Source: a candidate division WOR-3 bacterium (lineage in GTDB: Bacteria > Hydrothermota > Tepidihabitantia > SM23-42 > JAOAFX01). From it: a stretch of DNA of 41,613 nucleotides. Below the pieces are notes generated by a model. It did not search any database and was not told the origin of the DNA. It worked only from the letters and a program-made list of their open reading frames with translations. The stretch is taken from the NCBI GenBank assembly GCA_039802205.1, contig JBDRWD010000017.1, positions 1 through 41,613 of the forward strand, written 5' to 3'. The position numbers and the translations under genes are program-made. Shown in pieces: positions 1-8,512 of the stretch; the first letter of the stretch is position 1, and each line of letters opens with the position of its first letter.

Positions 1-2877
1 TAAATCACATCGTTCAACTCGTATGCCCTATATATTTCAATATTATTCACGGTTGAGTCTTCGTAAACATAGTTTATCAGTCCATTGGGGTGAACATCAA
101 CAAAGGGATGGTGTGCGAATCTTCCATCTTGTGAAACCTGACTTCTATCAACAACCTGATGATTCACAATATCCCATTTTATCCTGAAGATTTTGTCTTC
201 ACGCTGGAATGCAATATAGAGATAATTGCCACCCTGACTGATTGATGGAAACCCACAGCGAATTGGAGCAATGGCAGACTCTAACTCACTGAATTGAACA
301 TTTGCAGGGTTATTAATCTCAAACCATCCGAGACAGAGATGGGAAGTTGGTCCATTCATAAACCGGTCGCGCCATTCAAAGACCATATAACCGATATTCG
401 TTAAAGGGTCAATTATGAAACTGGGTGGATTGACATCAAGATTGAATGGACCGGTAAAAGAGGCAAGTAGGTATGGTTCGCTCCAGTTCGTCCCATCATA
501 CCTTGAAAACCACAACTCACCGCCAGCAACCTGTGGTGTCGGTTCAATATTCCGTTGCCAGATTACACAGGGGTTACCAATATCATTCATTGCAAGACAA
601 GGATTTTCACCTTCTCCAAGCATCCGACGATGAATAGCGTTGGTCGCGGTATAGAGGGAGGCAAATATCCTACCAGCACTTTGATATACTGTCCAGAAGT
701 TTGGTTGTGCTGTGGGATATGCAATCTTGGCTGCTTCATAGGCTGTGGATAATGGCGATGATGATAGATTATAAGGCAGATACCGATAGAGAACTGTCCC
801 TCTATCACCTACCGCATATCCGTGATAGGGGTCAGGGAAACAGACTTCCAAGAGGTCTGTTTCAATGCCACCGTCTTCTTGAAACCAAGAATTTCCTGCA
901 TCAACTGTGCCAAGGATTAATCCATTTTGCCCTACTATCCAGCCGAATGTTGGGTCGATGAATTCAATTGCCCTTCCGCCATGTCCGGGATAATCCAGCG
1001 CCTTAACATCCCAGGTTAACCCTTGGTCAGTAGTAAACCCGACTTTTGGATTTCTGGTTACTGGTTCTACTCCAACTATCCAGGCTGAATCTGGAGATAA
1101 TGGGCAGACATCAATCCAAGCTCTTGCAAGGGGTCTCAAAGACCAAGTTTCCCCACCATCGGCTGTGAACCACACACCTAAAGGAGGTTCCACTGCCCAA
1201 CCATAGTTTTGGTCAAAGAATCTTACTCGAGAGAAGGATATGCTCTGTAGTTGAACTTCCCAAGTATACCCACCATCGGATGAATGCAATATCGCACCGG
1301 TGGAATGGTTGTACCACCCTTGAGTAACCGCCCAACCTTCGTTTTGATTTACAAAGTCCAAATCAACTAATGCTTGCCAAGGAAGGCGGGAGATATAATC
1401 CCAAGTGTTGCCACTATTAGAGGAATAGGCAATAACGCCACTTCCGGTCCCTGCTAAAGTGTAGCCACAGGTCCAGCCTCTCTGATTATCAATGAAATCA
1501 ATTCCTCTACCAATAATCTGCGCTTCTAATTCATTGATATACTGATATCCCCAAATGGTCCCGCAATTCGTGGTTCTCAAAATCATACCATGGTCACCGT
1601 GAAGCCAACCATTCTGTGCATCTACAAAACTGACATCGCAGAGAGTAAGACCACCCCAAGTTTCTATGTTCCAAACCATGAACCTACGACTCATTATCAA
1701 ACCGTTGTCTCCGACTACCCAACCAAAATTAGGAGAAGTAGTAATCTGATTGACTTTAAAACTATGGCACTTGAAGTTCATATCATCAAGCCAATTTGAA
1801 CCGCCGTTAGTTGTTCTTAGCACTGCCGGATGATAATTACTCGTGTAGTAACTCCTAAGAACTAATAACCAGCCTTCATTTGCATTATCAAAGCAGACAT
1901 CAATGATAGGACCTTCCCAGAGAAATTGAATTGACCAACTATCACCTCCATTTGTAGTGTAAAATAAGGCTTGTGATTGCCACGCATACGAAGTATGTGA
2001 GACAACCCAGCCAGTTTCGCTATTTACAAAGCAAATCTCAGAATAACCATAATCAGCAGAAGGAGTTTGGTTGGTCCAGGAAATACCGCCATCAGTAGTA
2101 TGATAAATAATGCCAGGGGGAAATCTATCCCATACGAATTCCTCACCATCTTTTGAAGATTGTGGATCTAACCAGATATATCCTGTGACCCACCCTTCAC
2201 TTTGAGAGACAAACTCCAAGTCGGACAAGACGAATTTATAGTCTGGTCCAGGAGGCGACGGTAGGTTCGGGATCTCGCGAGAATACCAAGAAACGCCGCC
2301 GTTGGTCGTAAATAAGAGGGTGCCAGTGTTATTCGCTGTTAGCCAAACTAAGGCATAACCGTTTTGGTTATCTAAGAATTGAATATCAGAGATACACAAT
2401 GTTGTTGGTGGATATTGGAATTCAAAAGTATTTCCGCCATCATTAGTGTGAAGAATAACACCATTTTCACCACAAACTCATCCTTCCAGTGCATTTAAGA
2501 AGAAAACACCCATCAAATTCACTGTACTCGGGGAATTTAGCCGAATCCAGTTATTACTAACAGGGTCGTGTTTGATGATATATCCACTATCACCGACAGC
2601 ATAAACTAGCCCAGGCACGACATCAACAGCAAAGGCATCGTTCAGGTTAACCTTGAATGTTTCTGTTCTTTGAAGTTGCCACAATAGTTGTTTTACAGGA
2701 GTATATCTAAACAGAAATTCGGATGTGTACATGTCCGTTGGGGCGGACATCGCTATTCCTCTTACCCTATCAAACTCATTCTCAATCGAAAATTCAAATT
2801 GAGAGAGGTCAGAGGATAGGGTATATGAACCTTGAGCAAAGAGAATACTCAATAGTCCGATAGATAGCGCGTAGCAT
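1..2877 (-). pseudogene. Secreted YCF48/Asp-box beta-propeller protein, interrupted, 3' end outside window
   Basis: On the minus strand one frame stays open from 2852 to the window edge except for a single TGA at 2475-2477. It encodes about eleven ~50-70-residue repeats that end in Asp-box-like motifs (TTDGGISW, TTNGGDSW, SSDGGYTW, TADGGETW) and contain GW(V/A)VG-type strands. This is the pattern of YCF48-like propellers, which bacteria often secrete. After the repeats come about 270 residues without them, possibly another propeller. The TGA falls where the other repeats have Trp (EG-stop-VCGENG beside EGWVTG and FGWVVGDNG), so TGG to TGA is the simplest reading. A strong ribosome site (AAAGGAGG, 2883-2890) precedes an ATG at 2875-2877, but that ATG is out of frame with the hydrophobic signal peptide (YALSIGLLSILFAQ) encoded just after it. 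The gene therefore shows two lesions: real decay or two sequence errors. The family is clear; the role is unknown. Confidence 0.8.
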
Positions 2878-2949
2878 CTTTACCTCCTTTCACCCTCACC
2901 TTTATCCTCTCCCTTCAAGGGAGAGGACTTCATTTATAATTCTAATTTA

Positions 2950-2977
2950 AGTATAATAACTTTTTGAGAATTGTCAA
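2950..2977 (-). promoter_or_regulatory. Sigma70-like promoter of the YCF48 gene
   Basis: Reading the minus strand, TTGACA (2977-2972), a 16-bp spacer and TATACT (2955-2950) form a near-consensus promoter. It would give a leader of about 65 nt containing a perfect palindrome (CCTCTCCC/GGGAGAGG, 2906-2926) before the ribosome site. The -35 box is separated by 12 bp from the end of the MITE-like element at 2990. Confidence 0.75.
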
Positions 2978-2989
2978 GGGGCAATCACA

Positions 2990-3280
2990 CTGAGTCCTCT
3001 CTATTTTTTATATCTTTATGAAGGGACGATGAAACTCATGGGCAAGATTTGTAAGGGTAATCAATAATTTAGCGTTGGATACTTTTGTAGGGCAAGGCTT
3101 TCGCCTTGCATAAATAAAAAATGCCAACCCGAGGGAATAACCGGTAAAATGGTAGGCGCAGGCTTTAGCCTGCGGATAAATGTTTTTAAATCTTAGGGTA
3201 TTTCGCACCCTGAAGGTGCGGTTACCTCTAATAATCCAGCGCGCATAAAATTAATTTGACAAAAAGCGGAGAGGACTCAA
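2990..3280 (+). mobile_element. MITE-like element, copy 1 (complete)
   Basis: A 291-bp non-coding unit is bounded by imperfect 12-bp inverted repeats, CTGAGTCCTCTC at 2990-3001 and GAGAGGACTCAA at 3269-3280. It is flanked by the perfect 9-bp direct repeat GCAATCACA (2981-2989 and 3281-3289), as expected for a target-site duplication. Inside are three REP-like hairpins: 3087-3109 (GGCAAGGC/GCCTTGC), 3152-3174 (GCGCAGGC/GCCTGCG) and about 3204-3221 (CGCACC/GGTGCG, opposite polarity). An outward TTGACA lies near the right end (3256-3261). No transposase is encoded, so it must be moved in trans. A second complete copy lies inverted at 12875-13171, and truncated copies lie near 25352 and 40517. 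The 9-bp duplication suits several IS families (for example IS4 or IS5 groups), but I cannot name the parent. Confidence 0.85.
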
Positions 3281-3289
3281 GCAATCACA

Positions 3290-3499
3290 AAATTTTTTAA
3301 TTAACGAAACTAATAGCAGGCAAGGTTGACCACTACAAATATAAAATTCTTACTAAATTAACTCCAGCAAATTCATAGTTTGATGACATAGTCGCCAATA
3401 TGCTCATTGGGTATAGTCTTATGGTCAATTACCTAAATCGTGAAAAATCTTCGTAACTCTTTCAATTTATCATCGTCAGTATTTATGATGGAGGTCAGA
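3290..3499. other. Intergenic, no gene recognised
   Basis: This AT-rich stretch lies between the element and the YHS gene. A short open frame before the YHS start (about 3380-3450, translating to a FDDIVANMLIGYSLMVNYLN-like string) reads like a protein fragment, but I could not assign it to a family. The ribosome site GGAGGT at 3490-3495 belongs to the YHS gene. Confidence 0.4.
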
Positions 3500-3793
3500 A
3501 TGAAACAAGCAATTTTTAATAGATTTTCATTTCCTTTTTTGCTCTTTTTAATGATGAGCACAGTTTTAATCTCCTGTGCTGGAGTCAATAAAGAAAAAGT
3601 TGATGCCTCAATGATTGGTAAAGAGGTCATCTGTCCTGTCACTGGTGAAAAGTTTAAGATCACCCAGCATACAAGGTTCGTTGATTATCAGGGAAAAAGA
3701 TACTATTTCTGCTGTCCGGGGTGTGACAAGCAGTTTCTCAAGGACCCGAAAAATATATCAACCAGATGCATGAAACCTGGAATAAAGATGTAG
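3500..3793 (+). CDS. YHS-domain lipoprotein
   Basis: The encoded 97-residue protein has a hydrophobic leader (RFSFPFLLFLMMSTVL) ending in a lipobox-like LISC-AG, so it is probably a lipoprotein. A YHS domain follows. The CPVTGEKF start, the VDYQGKRYYFCCPGC core and QFLKDPKN are typical, with Cys residues suited to metal or thiol chemistry. YHS domains accompany heavy-metal pumps and chaperones, and the next DNA is a remnant of a CusA-type pump, which supports a metal-related role. I chose ATG 3500 because GGAGGT (3490-3495) lies just upstream and the signal peptide starts there; an upstream in-frame start at 3440 would add residues before the signal sequence. The metal bound is not known. Confidence 0.8.
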   Translation: MKQAIFNRFSFPFLLFLMMSTVLISCAGVNKEKVDASMIGKEVICPVTGEKFKITQHTRFVDYQGKRYYFCCPGCDKQFLKDPKNISTRCMKPGIKM

Positions 3794-4164
3794 ACTCGGT
3801 AAACGGTCAACAGATTTCTTAAGTCTGGGTTGGATTCATTGCAGTCTTTGGCATTGCCGATGATGATGCAATCTTGATTACTACATACTTGGACCAGGTC
3901 TTTGCCCGGAGAAAACCAAAGACAAAAAGCGAAGTCATTGAAGCGACGGTTGAGGCTGGTAAGGCACGTTTCAGACCTGCATTTATGACCGTTACTACAA
4001 CCTTTCTGGCTTTACTACCAATCTTTATCTTTGGCAGTACCGGCAAAGAAATAATGCTACCAATGGCAATACCGAGTTTCGGTGGTATGGTTGTTCATAT
4101 GATAACCTGGTTCATCGTTCCGGTCGTATATTCCTGGTTTGGGGAGAGGAAAATTAAACCTTGA
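3793..4164 (+). pseudogene. C-terminal remnant of a CusA/CzcA-type RND heavy-metal efflux pump
   Basis: The frame encodes VWVGFIAVFGIADDDAIL, TTYLDQVFARRKP, EAGKARFRPAFMTVTTTFLALLP, then KEIMLPMAIPSFGGMVVHM and a final hydrophobic helix. This matches the last roughly 115 residues of CusA-like inner-membrane pump proteins (family usually over 1000 residues). The GIA-x-DD transmembrane motif and the PMAIPSFGGM motif are recognisable. An in-frame TAA at 3820-3822 interrupts it and nothing of the remaining protein is present upstream, where the YHS gene ends. It is a 5'-truncated relic. Its final TGA overlaps the -35 box of the next promoter. Confidence 0.85.
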
Positions 4165-4189
4165 CAAAACCCTACTTTTTTGATATACT
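4161..4189 (+). promoter_or_regulatory. Promoter of the rrf2-type gene, predicted leaderless
   Basis: TTGACA (4161-4166), a 17-bp spacer and TATACT (4184-4189) lie just before the ATG at 4198. Transcription would start within a few bases of the start codon, leaving no room for a Shine-Dalgarno site, and none is seen. The promoter overlaps the stop codon of the pump remnant. Confidence 0.75.
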
Positions 4190-4197
4190 ATTATGCT

Positions 4198-4620
4198 ATG
4201 AAGTTAACAACTAAAACCAGATATGCGGTAAGGGCAATGGCTTATTTGGGATGTCGGTTCGGCAAGAGGACAGTTAACCTTAGAGAGGTTGCCTGTAGCG
4301 AGGAGATAACCGAGAAATATTTAGAGCAGATTTTTTATAGATTGAATAAGGCAGGACTTCTCAGGACAAAGAAGGGACCCGGTGGTGGATATGAACTTAC
4401 AAAGAGGCCTTCGGCGATAAAGTTAATAGATATAATGTCTGCAGTAGGAGAAACCCTTGCCCCGGTATTCTGTGTTGCGGATAAAAAGTCAAAATCCTGT
4501 CCGAGAAGTAGAAACTGTCCAGCACGACCATACTGGCTGAAATTAAAGAGAACAATAGAAAAATTCTTTAGAGACCATACCCTTGCTGACATTTGCAAAA
4601 AATTCCCTAAATATGGCTAA
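4198..4620 (+). CDS. Rrf2-family iron-sulfur transcriptional regulator
   Basis: This is a 140-residue winged-helix protein of the Rrf2/IscR family. The N-terminus KLTTKTRYAVRAMAYL, the recognition helix region (ITEKYLEQIFYRLNKAGLL) and the wing (KGPGGGYEL) are diagnostic. Three cysteines in CVADKKSKSCPRSRNC (spacing C-x7-C-x5-C) match the cluster-binding region of Fe-S-sensing members. The family start (MKLTTKTRY) is the ATG at 4198; a longer version from a TTG at 4180 would begin inside the promoter. The stop codon overlaps the start of the PP-loop gene by 8 nt, so the two are co-expressed. An Fe-S or redox input controlling the sulfur-related genes downstream is a reasonable inference. Confidence 0.9.
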   Translation: MKLTTKTRYAVRAMAYLGCRFGKRTVNLREVACSEEITEKYLEQIFYRLNKAGLLRTKKGPGGGYELTKRPSAIKLIDIMSAVGETLAPVFCVADKKSKSCPRSRNCPARPYWLKLKRTIEKFFRDHTLADICKKFPKYG

Positions 4621-5596
4621 GGCAATCGGTTTACTCTCTGGTGGTCTTGATTCAACCCTTGCGGTAAAACTGATGATTGAGCAAGGGATAGAAGTTATTG
4701 CTTTAAATTTTGTTACCCCTTTCTGCACCTGCACAAAAAAGGGTTGTCAGAATGAGGCAAAAAAGGTTGCCGAAAAATTAGGTATTGAATTAAAGATTAT
4801 CGGTCTTAAAGAAGAATATATTAACCTGGTAAAAAATCCCAAGTATGGCTATGGCAAGAATATGAATCCCTGTATTGATTGCAGGATTTATATGTTTTCA
4901 AAGGCGCGAGAATATATGGAAGAAATGCAAGCGGATTTTGTCTTCACCGGTGAAGTGCTCGGCGAGAGACCAATGTCTCAGAATTTAAGGGCGATGGAGA
5001 TAATTGAAAAAGAATCCGGACTTAAAGGAAGGTTATTGAGACCTTTGAGTGCAAAATTTTTTGAACTAACGATTCCTGAGATAGCAGGGATTGTAAATCG
5101 TGAAAAATTGCTCAATATCAGTGGTCGCTCACGAAAGCCCCAGATTTCACTTGCAAAAGAGAAGAATATCTCTGACTATTCCTGTCCTGCTGGTGGTTGT
5201 CGCTTAACCGACCCGAATTTTGCCCGAAGATTAAAAGAGGCATTTGAGCACAATGAAGATTCTTTTGAAGATATTATGCTTTTGAGATACGGCCGCCACT
5301 TCCGCCTGCCCAGTGGTGCAAAGGTAATCGTGGGAAGGAATGAGTCAGAAAATACCATATTAACAAACTACGCAAGAAATAACGCCTATATTGCACTTGA
5401 GGTTAAGGATTTTGTTGGACCAATAACACTTCTTTATAAACACAAAAACGAAGATGATGTTAAAATTGCGGCCCGACTCTGCCTCACTTACAGCGATTAT
5501 AAAAAAGAAATGCCAACCTGGGTCAATGTTGGCGGCAAAGAATTGATTTTAGCAACGCCGATGCTGCCTCAGGAAATTTTGAGATTTAAAATATGA
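4613..5596 (+). CDS. PP-loop ATPase, tRNA thiolation (MnmA/ThiI)-like, with C-terminal NFACT-R-like domain
   Basis: The 327-residue protein starts with the PP-loop motif SGGLDST, which binds ATP in adenylating sulfurtransferases. Cys-rich motifs CTCTKKGC and NPCIDCR follow, then GEVLGERPMSQN and CPAGGCRLTDPNF. This order is seen in a family annotated as MnmA/ThiI-related tRNA thiolation proteins. The C-terminal third (LRYGRHFRLPSGAKVIVGR, LEVKDFVGP) resembles the NFACT-R/DUF814 RNA-binding domain. Activity is probably sulfur insertion into a tRNA base, but the target position cannot be read from sequence. ATG 4613 is chosen because the family N-terminus MAKAIGLLSGG starts there. It overlaps the regulator upstream and the next gene downstream, so it sits in a tight operon. 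Confidence 0.8.
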   Translation: MAKAIGLLSGGLDSTLAVKLMIEQGIEVIALNFVTPFCTCTKKGCQNEAKKVAEKLGIELKIIGLKEEYINLVKNPKYGYGKNMNPCIDCRIYMFSKAREYMEEMQADFVFTGEVLGERPMSQNLRAMEIIEKESGLKGRLLRPLSAKFFELTIPEIAGIVNREKLLNISGRSRKPQISLAKEKNISDYSCPAGGCRLTDPNFARRLKEAFEHNEDSFEDIMLLRYGRHFRLPSGAKVIVGRNESENTILTNYARNNAYIALEVKDFVGPITLLYKHKNEDDVKIAARLCLTYSDYKKEMPTWVNVGGKELILATPMLPQEILRFKI

Positions 5597-6264
5597 TAAA
5601 GAGTTGTAAATTTATACTTGTATTTCTGGTTATGCTCAATGCAGAATATTGCAGGCAACAATCCAAAGAACATAATCAACCACTTCTCCTCTTGATCGGC
5701 AAAGATCCAGAGGGTCATTATAGTGGCAAGACATTCCTTGCCTTAGCCAAAAACGGTGTTGATGAAAGAATGAAAGTTGTTGGCTCTCCTGGCCGACTGC
5801 CAATATTTAGAAATCTAACCAGGGAAGAAATAAGTGCATTCAGGGAACAAGTTCAAGTTGTAGATATGATCGGCTGCGAAGATGCAAGTCTAATCGTTGA
5901 GAAAATCAAAGAGCTCGGTTCTCTTTCATTAAAAGAAATAACCGGCAGAAGTAAATTTACCAGGACAGTTGCGGCGCCAATTATCCAGGCAAAAGAGACA
6001 AAAAAAGTAAAGATGGACAAAGCCGGTTATTTTGTAATTATTCCACAGGCACAAAAAGGGATTATAGTTGTAGAACATTATTCTAATAGAAATGAGTTAT
6101 TGCGGGTGATTGAAGGCAAAGATGCGGCAAGTACCTATAAGACGATTATTGAAAATGGCTGGGTTAATCAACTCTCTCACGCCGCTTATCTTGGAAAGGA
6201 ACTAATAAAGGCTGAACTTTCAATGAAACTTGGACTTAAATATATCCAGGATGGTGCATATTAA
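5593..6264 (+). CDS. MtrA-like / DUF4346 protein
   Basis: In this 223-residue protein the segment LLLLIGKDPEGHYSGKTFLALAKNGVDERMKVVGSPGRLP resembles tetrahydromethanopterin S-methyltransferase subunit A (MtrA). The C-terminal segment (DKAGYFVIIPQ, GIIVVEHYSNRNELLRVIEGK, IIENGWVNQLSHAAYLGKELIKAELSM) matches DUF4346, a domain often joined to MtrA-like modules. The expected MtrA N-terminal part is absent; in its place is a hydrophobic stretch (KFILVFLVMLNAEYC) that looks like a signal or membrane anchor. No other methyl-transfer gene is nearby. It overlaps the PP-loop gene by 4 nt. Family assignment is fairly firm; function, cofactor (a corrinoid in MtrA) and location are unknown. Confidence 0.7.
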   Translation: MIKSCKFILVFLVMLNAEYCRQQSKEHNQPLLLLIGKDPEGHYSGKTFLALAKNGVDERMKVVGSPGRLPIFRNLTREEISAFREQVQVVDMIGCEDASLIVEKIKELGSLSLKEITGRSKFTRTVAAPIIQAKETKKVKMDKAGYFVIIPQAQKGIIVVEHYSNRNELLRVIEGKDAASTYKTIIENGWVNQLSHAAYLGKELIKAELSMKLGLKYIQDGAY

Positions 6265-6265
6265 A

Positions 6266-6388
6266 ATGGTCTATGATACAATTCTTGATACAACCGGCAT
6301 TGCTGATACACTAATTCGTATGTCAGTTGGCATTGAAAATTGTGATGATTTAATTGAGGACATAGACCAGGCGCTGGCACAAATATGA
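6266..6388 (+). pseudogene. C-terminal remnant of a Cys/Met-metabolism PLP enzyme
   Basis: A 40-codon open frame encodes GIADTLIRMSVGIENCDDLIEDIDQALAQI. This is the conserved C-terminal end of the cystathionine gamma-synthase/gamma-lyase and O-acetylhomoserine sulfhydrylase family (LIRxSVGIEDxxDLIxDLxxAL), normally about 390 residues. No lysine site or PLP core is present and the upstream DNA is the MtrA-like gene, so this is a relic. It begins just after the preceding stop codon. Its presence suggests a lost sulfur amino-acid gene in this cluster. Confidence 0.75.
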
Positions 6389-6420
6389 TAGCGGTGAAGC
6401 AAAAACAAATATAACTAATT

Positions 6421-6693
6421 ATGGAACGACTATATAAAAAAGGGCTACATCTTGAATATTTTACCGTTGGTTATAATGTCATTGAAGCCATTGTCTCAAT
6501 CACATTTGGAAGGATTGCAAATTCCATCGCTTTGGTTGGATTTGGTCTTGATAGCATAGTTGAATCATTATCGGGCTTAGTTTTGATCTGGCGTCTGAAT
6601 CAACATAAAAGGATATCATATGTCCTATTCCCTTTAATAATCGCGCTATTTTTATTTAAAGAAGGGTTGGAAGGTTGGGAAGAATCAGAATAA
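6421..6693 (+). pseudogene. Internally shortened cation diffusion facilitator-like protein
   Basis: The 90-residue product begins like small CDF-type cation transporters: LEYFTVGYNVIEAIVSITFGRIANSIALVGFGLDSIVESLSGLVLIWRL contains the first two membrane segments and the SIALVGFGLDS motif. Full-length relatives have about 200 residues and four more helices. Here the sequence jumps to one more hydrophobic helix and a KEGLEGWEE end that resembles the family C-terminus. The middle appears to have been deleted in frame. It could still be made as a short membrane protein, but transport is unlikely. It lies 16 bp before the TonB receptor gene. Confidence 0.65.
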
Positions 6694-6709
6694 AAAGGAA
6701 AGGAGTAAT

Positions 6710-8497
6710 ATGGCAATGTTATCTATCCGTAAAACAATGGCAATAACCCTTTTAGATATCCTTGTTCTATGTTTTGCACAGGAAGTTTACGAGATTGAGC
6801 CATTAGTCGTTATTGCCACGCGGTATCCCCAAAATATTATGGAAATCACAAGGACAGTCACGATTATTGATTCTACAGAAATAATAAAACACACCTCGCT
6901 TGTTGAATTACTTGATGGAATCGCCGGAATTGACATAAAAATAAGGGGCGATAATATTCAGGCCGACCCAAGTATCAGGGGTGCAACATTCCAGCAGGTT
7001 TTAGTGATGATTGATGGTGTTAGGGTCAATGACCCCCAGACCGGCCATCATAATTTAAATATCCCTGTGCCCTTAAGCGAGATTGAAAGGATAGAGATTC
7101 TCAAGGGCACCGCCTCTTCACTCTATGGCTCTGATGCCTGTGGTGGTGTAATAAATATCATTACCAAAAAGTCTGGGCAGATTAATGGGCGATTAGGGAT
7201 TGGCAGTTTCTCCTATCATAATCTTGGTGCCAGTATAGGTAATAAAAGTTTCTACATAGATTTTGAAAACAAATCATCTGCGGGCTATGAACCTGGTTAT
7301 GAGTATCAAATACATAATCTTTTTAGTAAAGTAAATATACCCATTGGCAGGAATATTAAAAATGATTTCTCAATCGGCTATTTAAATAAGATATTCGGCG
7401 CAAAAAACTTTTATGCACCCTATCCTTCCTGGGAGGCGAATAAGGCAATCTTTGTTAGTCTGAATAGCCAATGGATTGTTTCGCCCAATTTTATCCTTAA
7501 CACTGACCTATCATTTCGCACCCACATTGACACATTTGTTCTTGACCGAAACAACCCATCATTTTATGCCAATCACCATCAAACTTTTACCTATGGTGGA
7601 CAGATTATTGGAACTCTTGATACCAGAAGGGTGGGTATTATCGCAATAGGGGCTGAATTATCTATTGATTCATTAAATAGCACAAGACTCGGACAGCGAA
7701 AACAACAAAGAACTGCATTCTTTCTCCAGATTGAAAATAAATTATTAAAAGATAGAATAATTTTGATTTCTGGCATCCGTGATGATTACTACCGACAAAT
7801 TGAGAATTCCATAAATCCCCATTTGAGTTTATGCTACAGAATTCTTCCATCACTAAAATTGAGGACTGCTTTGGGCAGTTCATTTCGGGTGCCTTCATTC
7901 ACTGAACTCTATTATCGAGATCCAGCAAACAAAGGCGATTCATTGCTCAAACCGGAATCGGGTATTGAGTATGAGTTCGGTGCCGACCTTCAGAATAAAA
8001 GCACATCTATTCAGATTACGCTTTTCAATCGTTTGACCGAGGATGATATTGATTGGGTGAAGAAATCTAATGAAACTTTATGGCAGGTGATGAATATAGG
8101 TAAAACAAGGTTCAGTGGTCTTGAATCAGCGGTAAATTTGAATCCCAACCCCTGGCTAAGACTGAAGACCGGAATGTGTTATATTTATATAACCAAAGAC
8201 TTACCAGGGGAGTATGTATCAAAGTATGCCTTACAGATTCCGAAGATTAATAGCTACTTAACCATTACTACTCTATCAATACTTGACTTCAATCTGGTGT
8301 GGCAATATTATGATGAGAATGATACCCGATTCCTGTTCAATACCGCTCTAAACAAAAAATTTAGAATTTCCAAAAAGATTGGGTTGGATTCTCGTTTTAT
8401 TATTGACAATCTTTTAGATAAAAGATATGAAGATTTTCAGGGTGTTCCCTTGCCCGGACGGGAATTAAATGTTATGTTAAATATTTTAGTATCATAG
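6710..8497 (+). CDS. TonB-dependent outer-membrane receptor, BtuB-like
   Basis: A signal peptide ends near CFAQ, a TonB-box-like segment follows (IEPLVVIATR), and the plug domain is clear: LVELLDGIAGIDIKIRG, DPSIRGATFQQVLVMIDGVRVNDPQTGHH, IERIEILKGTASSLYGSDACGGVINIITKK. The remaining ~430 residues form the beta-barrel with the usual LKPESGIEYEFGAD and FSGLESAVNL motifs. Length (595) fits vitamin B12/siderophore receptors such as BtuB; the ligand is not determined. The ribosome site AAAGGAGTAAT precedes ATG 6710, and a second ATG (6716) is equally possible. The last residues (LNILVS) lack the usual terminal aromatic. The next gene starts 15 bp downstream, so ligand handling may be linked to the AIR-synthase-like protein and permease. 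Confidence 0.9.
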   Translation: MAMLSIRKTMAITLLDILVLCFAQEVYEIEPLVVIATRYPQNIMEITRTVTIIDSTEIIKHTSLVELLDGIAGIDIKIRGDNIQADPSIRGATFQQVLVMIDGVRVNDPQTGHHNLNIPVPLSEIERIEILKGTASSLYGSDACGGVINIITKKSGQINGRLGIGSFSYHNLGASIGNKSFYIDFENKSSAGYEPGYEYQIHNLFSKVNIPIGRNIKNDFSIGYLNKIFGAKNFYAPYPSWEANKAIFVSLNSQWIVSPNFILNTDLSFRTHIDTFVLDRNNPSFYANHHQTFTYGGQIIGTLDTRRVGIIAIGAELSIDSLNSTRLGQRKQQRTAFFLQIENKLLKDRIILISGIRDDYYRQIENSINPHLSLCYRILPSLKLRTALGSSFRVPSFTELYYRDPANKGDSLLKPESGIEYEFGADLQNKSTSIQITLFNRLTEDDIDWVKKSNETLWQVMNIGKTRFSGLESAVNLNPNPWLRLKTGMCYIYITKDLPGEYVSKYALQIPKINSYLTITTLSILDFNLVWQYYDENDTRFLFNTALNKKFRISKKIGLDSRFIIDNLLDKRYEDFQGVPLPGRELNVMLNILVS

Positions 8498-8512
8498 AAA
8501 TGAGGAGGCTAA

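Noticed and set aside
2475-2477. TGA read as selenocysteine or as Trp by a changed genetic code
   Set aside because: The position aligns with Trp, not Cys, and no SECIS-like hairpin was looked for or needed. Intact genes in the window end in TGA with coupled starts (4-nt ATGA overlaps), so TGA works as a stop.
3008-3208. Small open frame on the minus strand
   Set aside because: It lies inside MITE copy 1 and reads through REP-like hairpins.
3256-3261. Outward TTGACA in the MITE right end as an active promoter
   Set aside because: No -10 box lies 16-17 bp downstream in any of the four copies; at most it could form a hybrid promoter at some insertion sites.
4613-5596. Queuosine precursor synthase (QueC) for the PP-loop gene
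   Set aside because: The SGGLDST motif is shared, but the Cys motifs and the C-terminal NFACT-R-like domain fit the tRNA-thiolation-type family.
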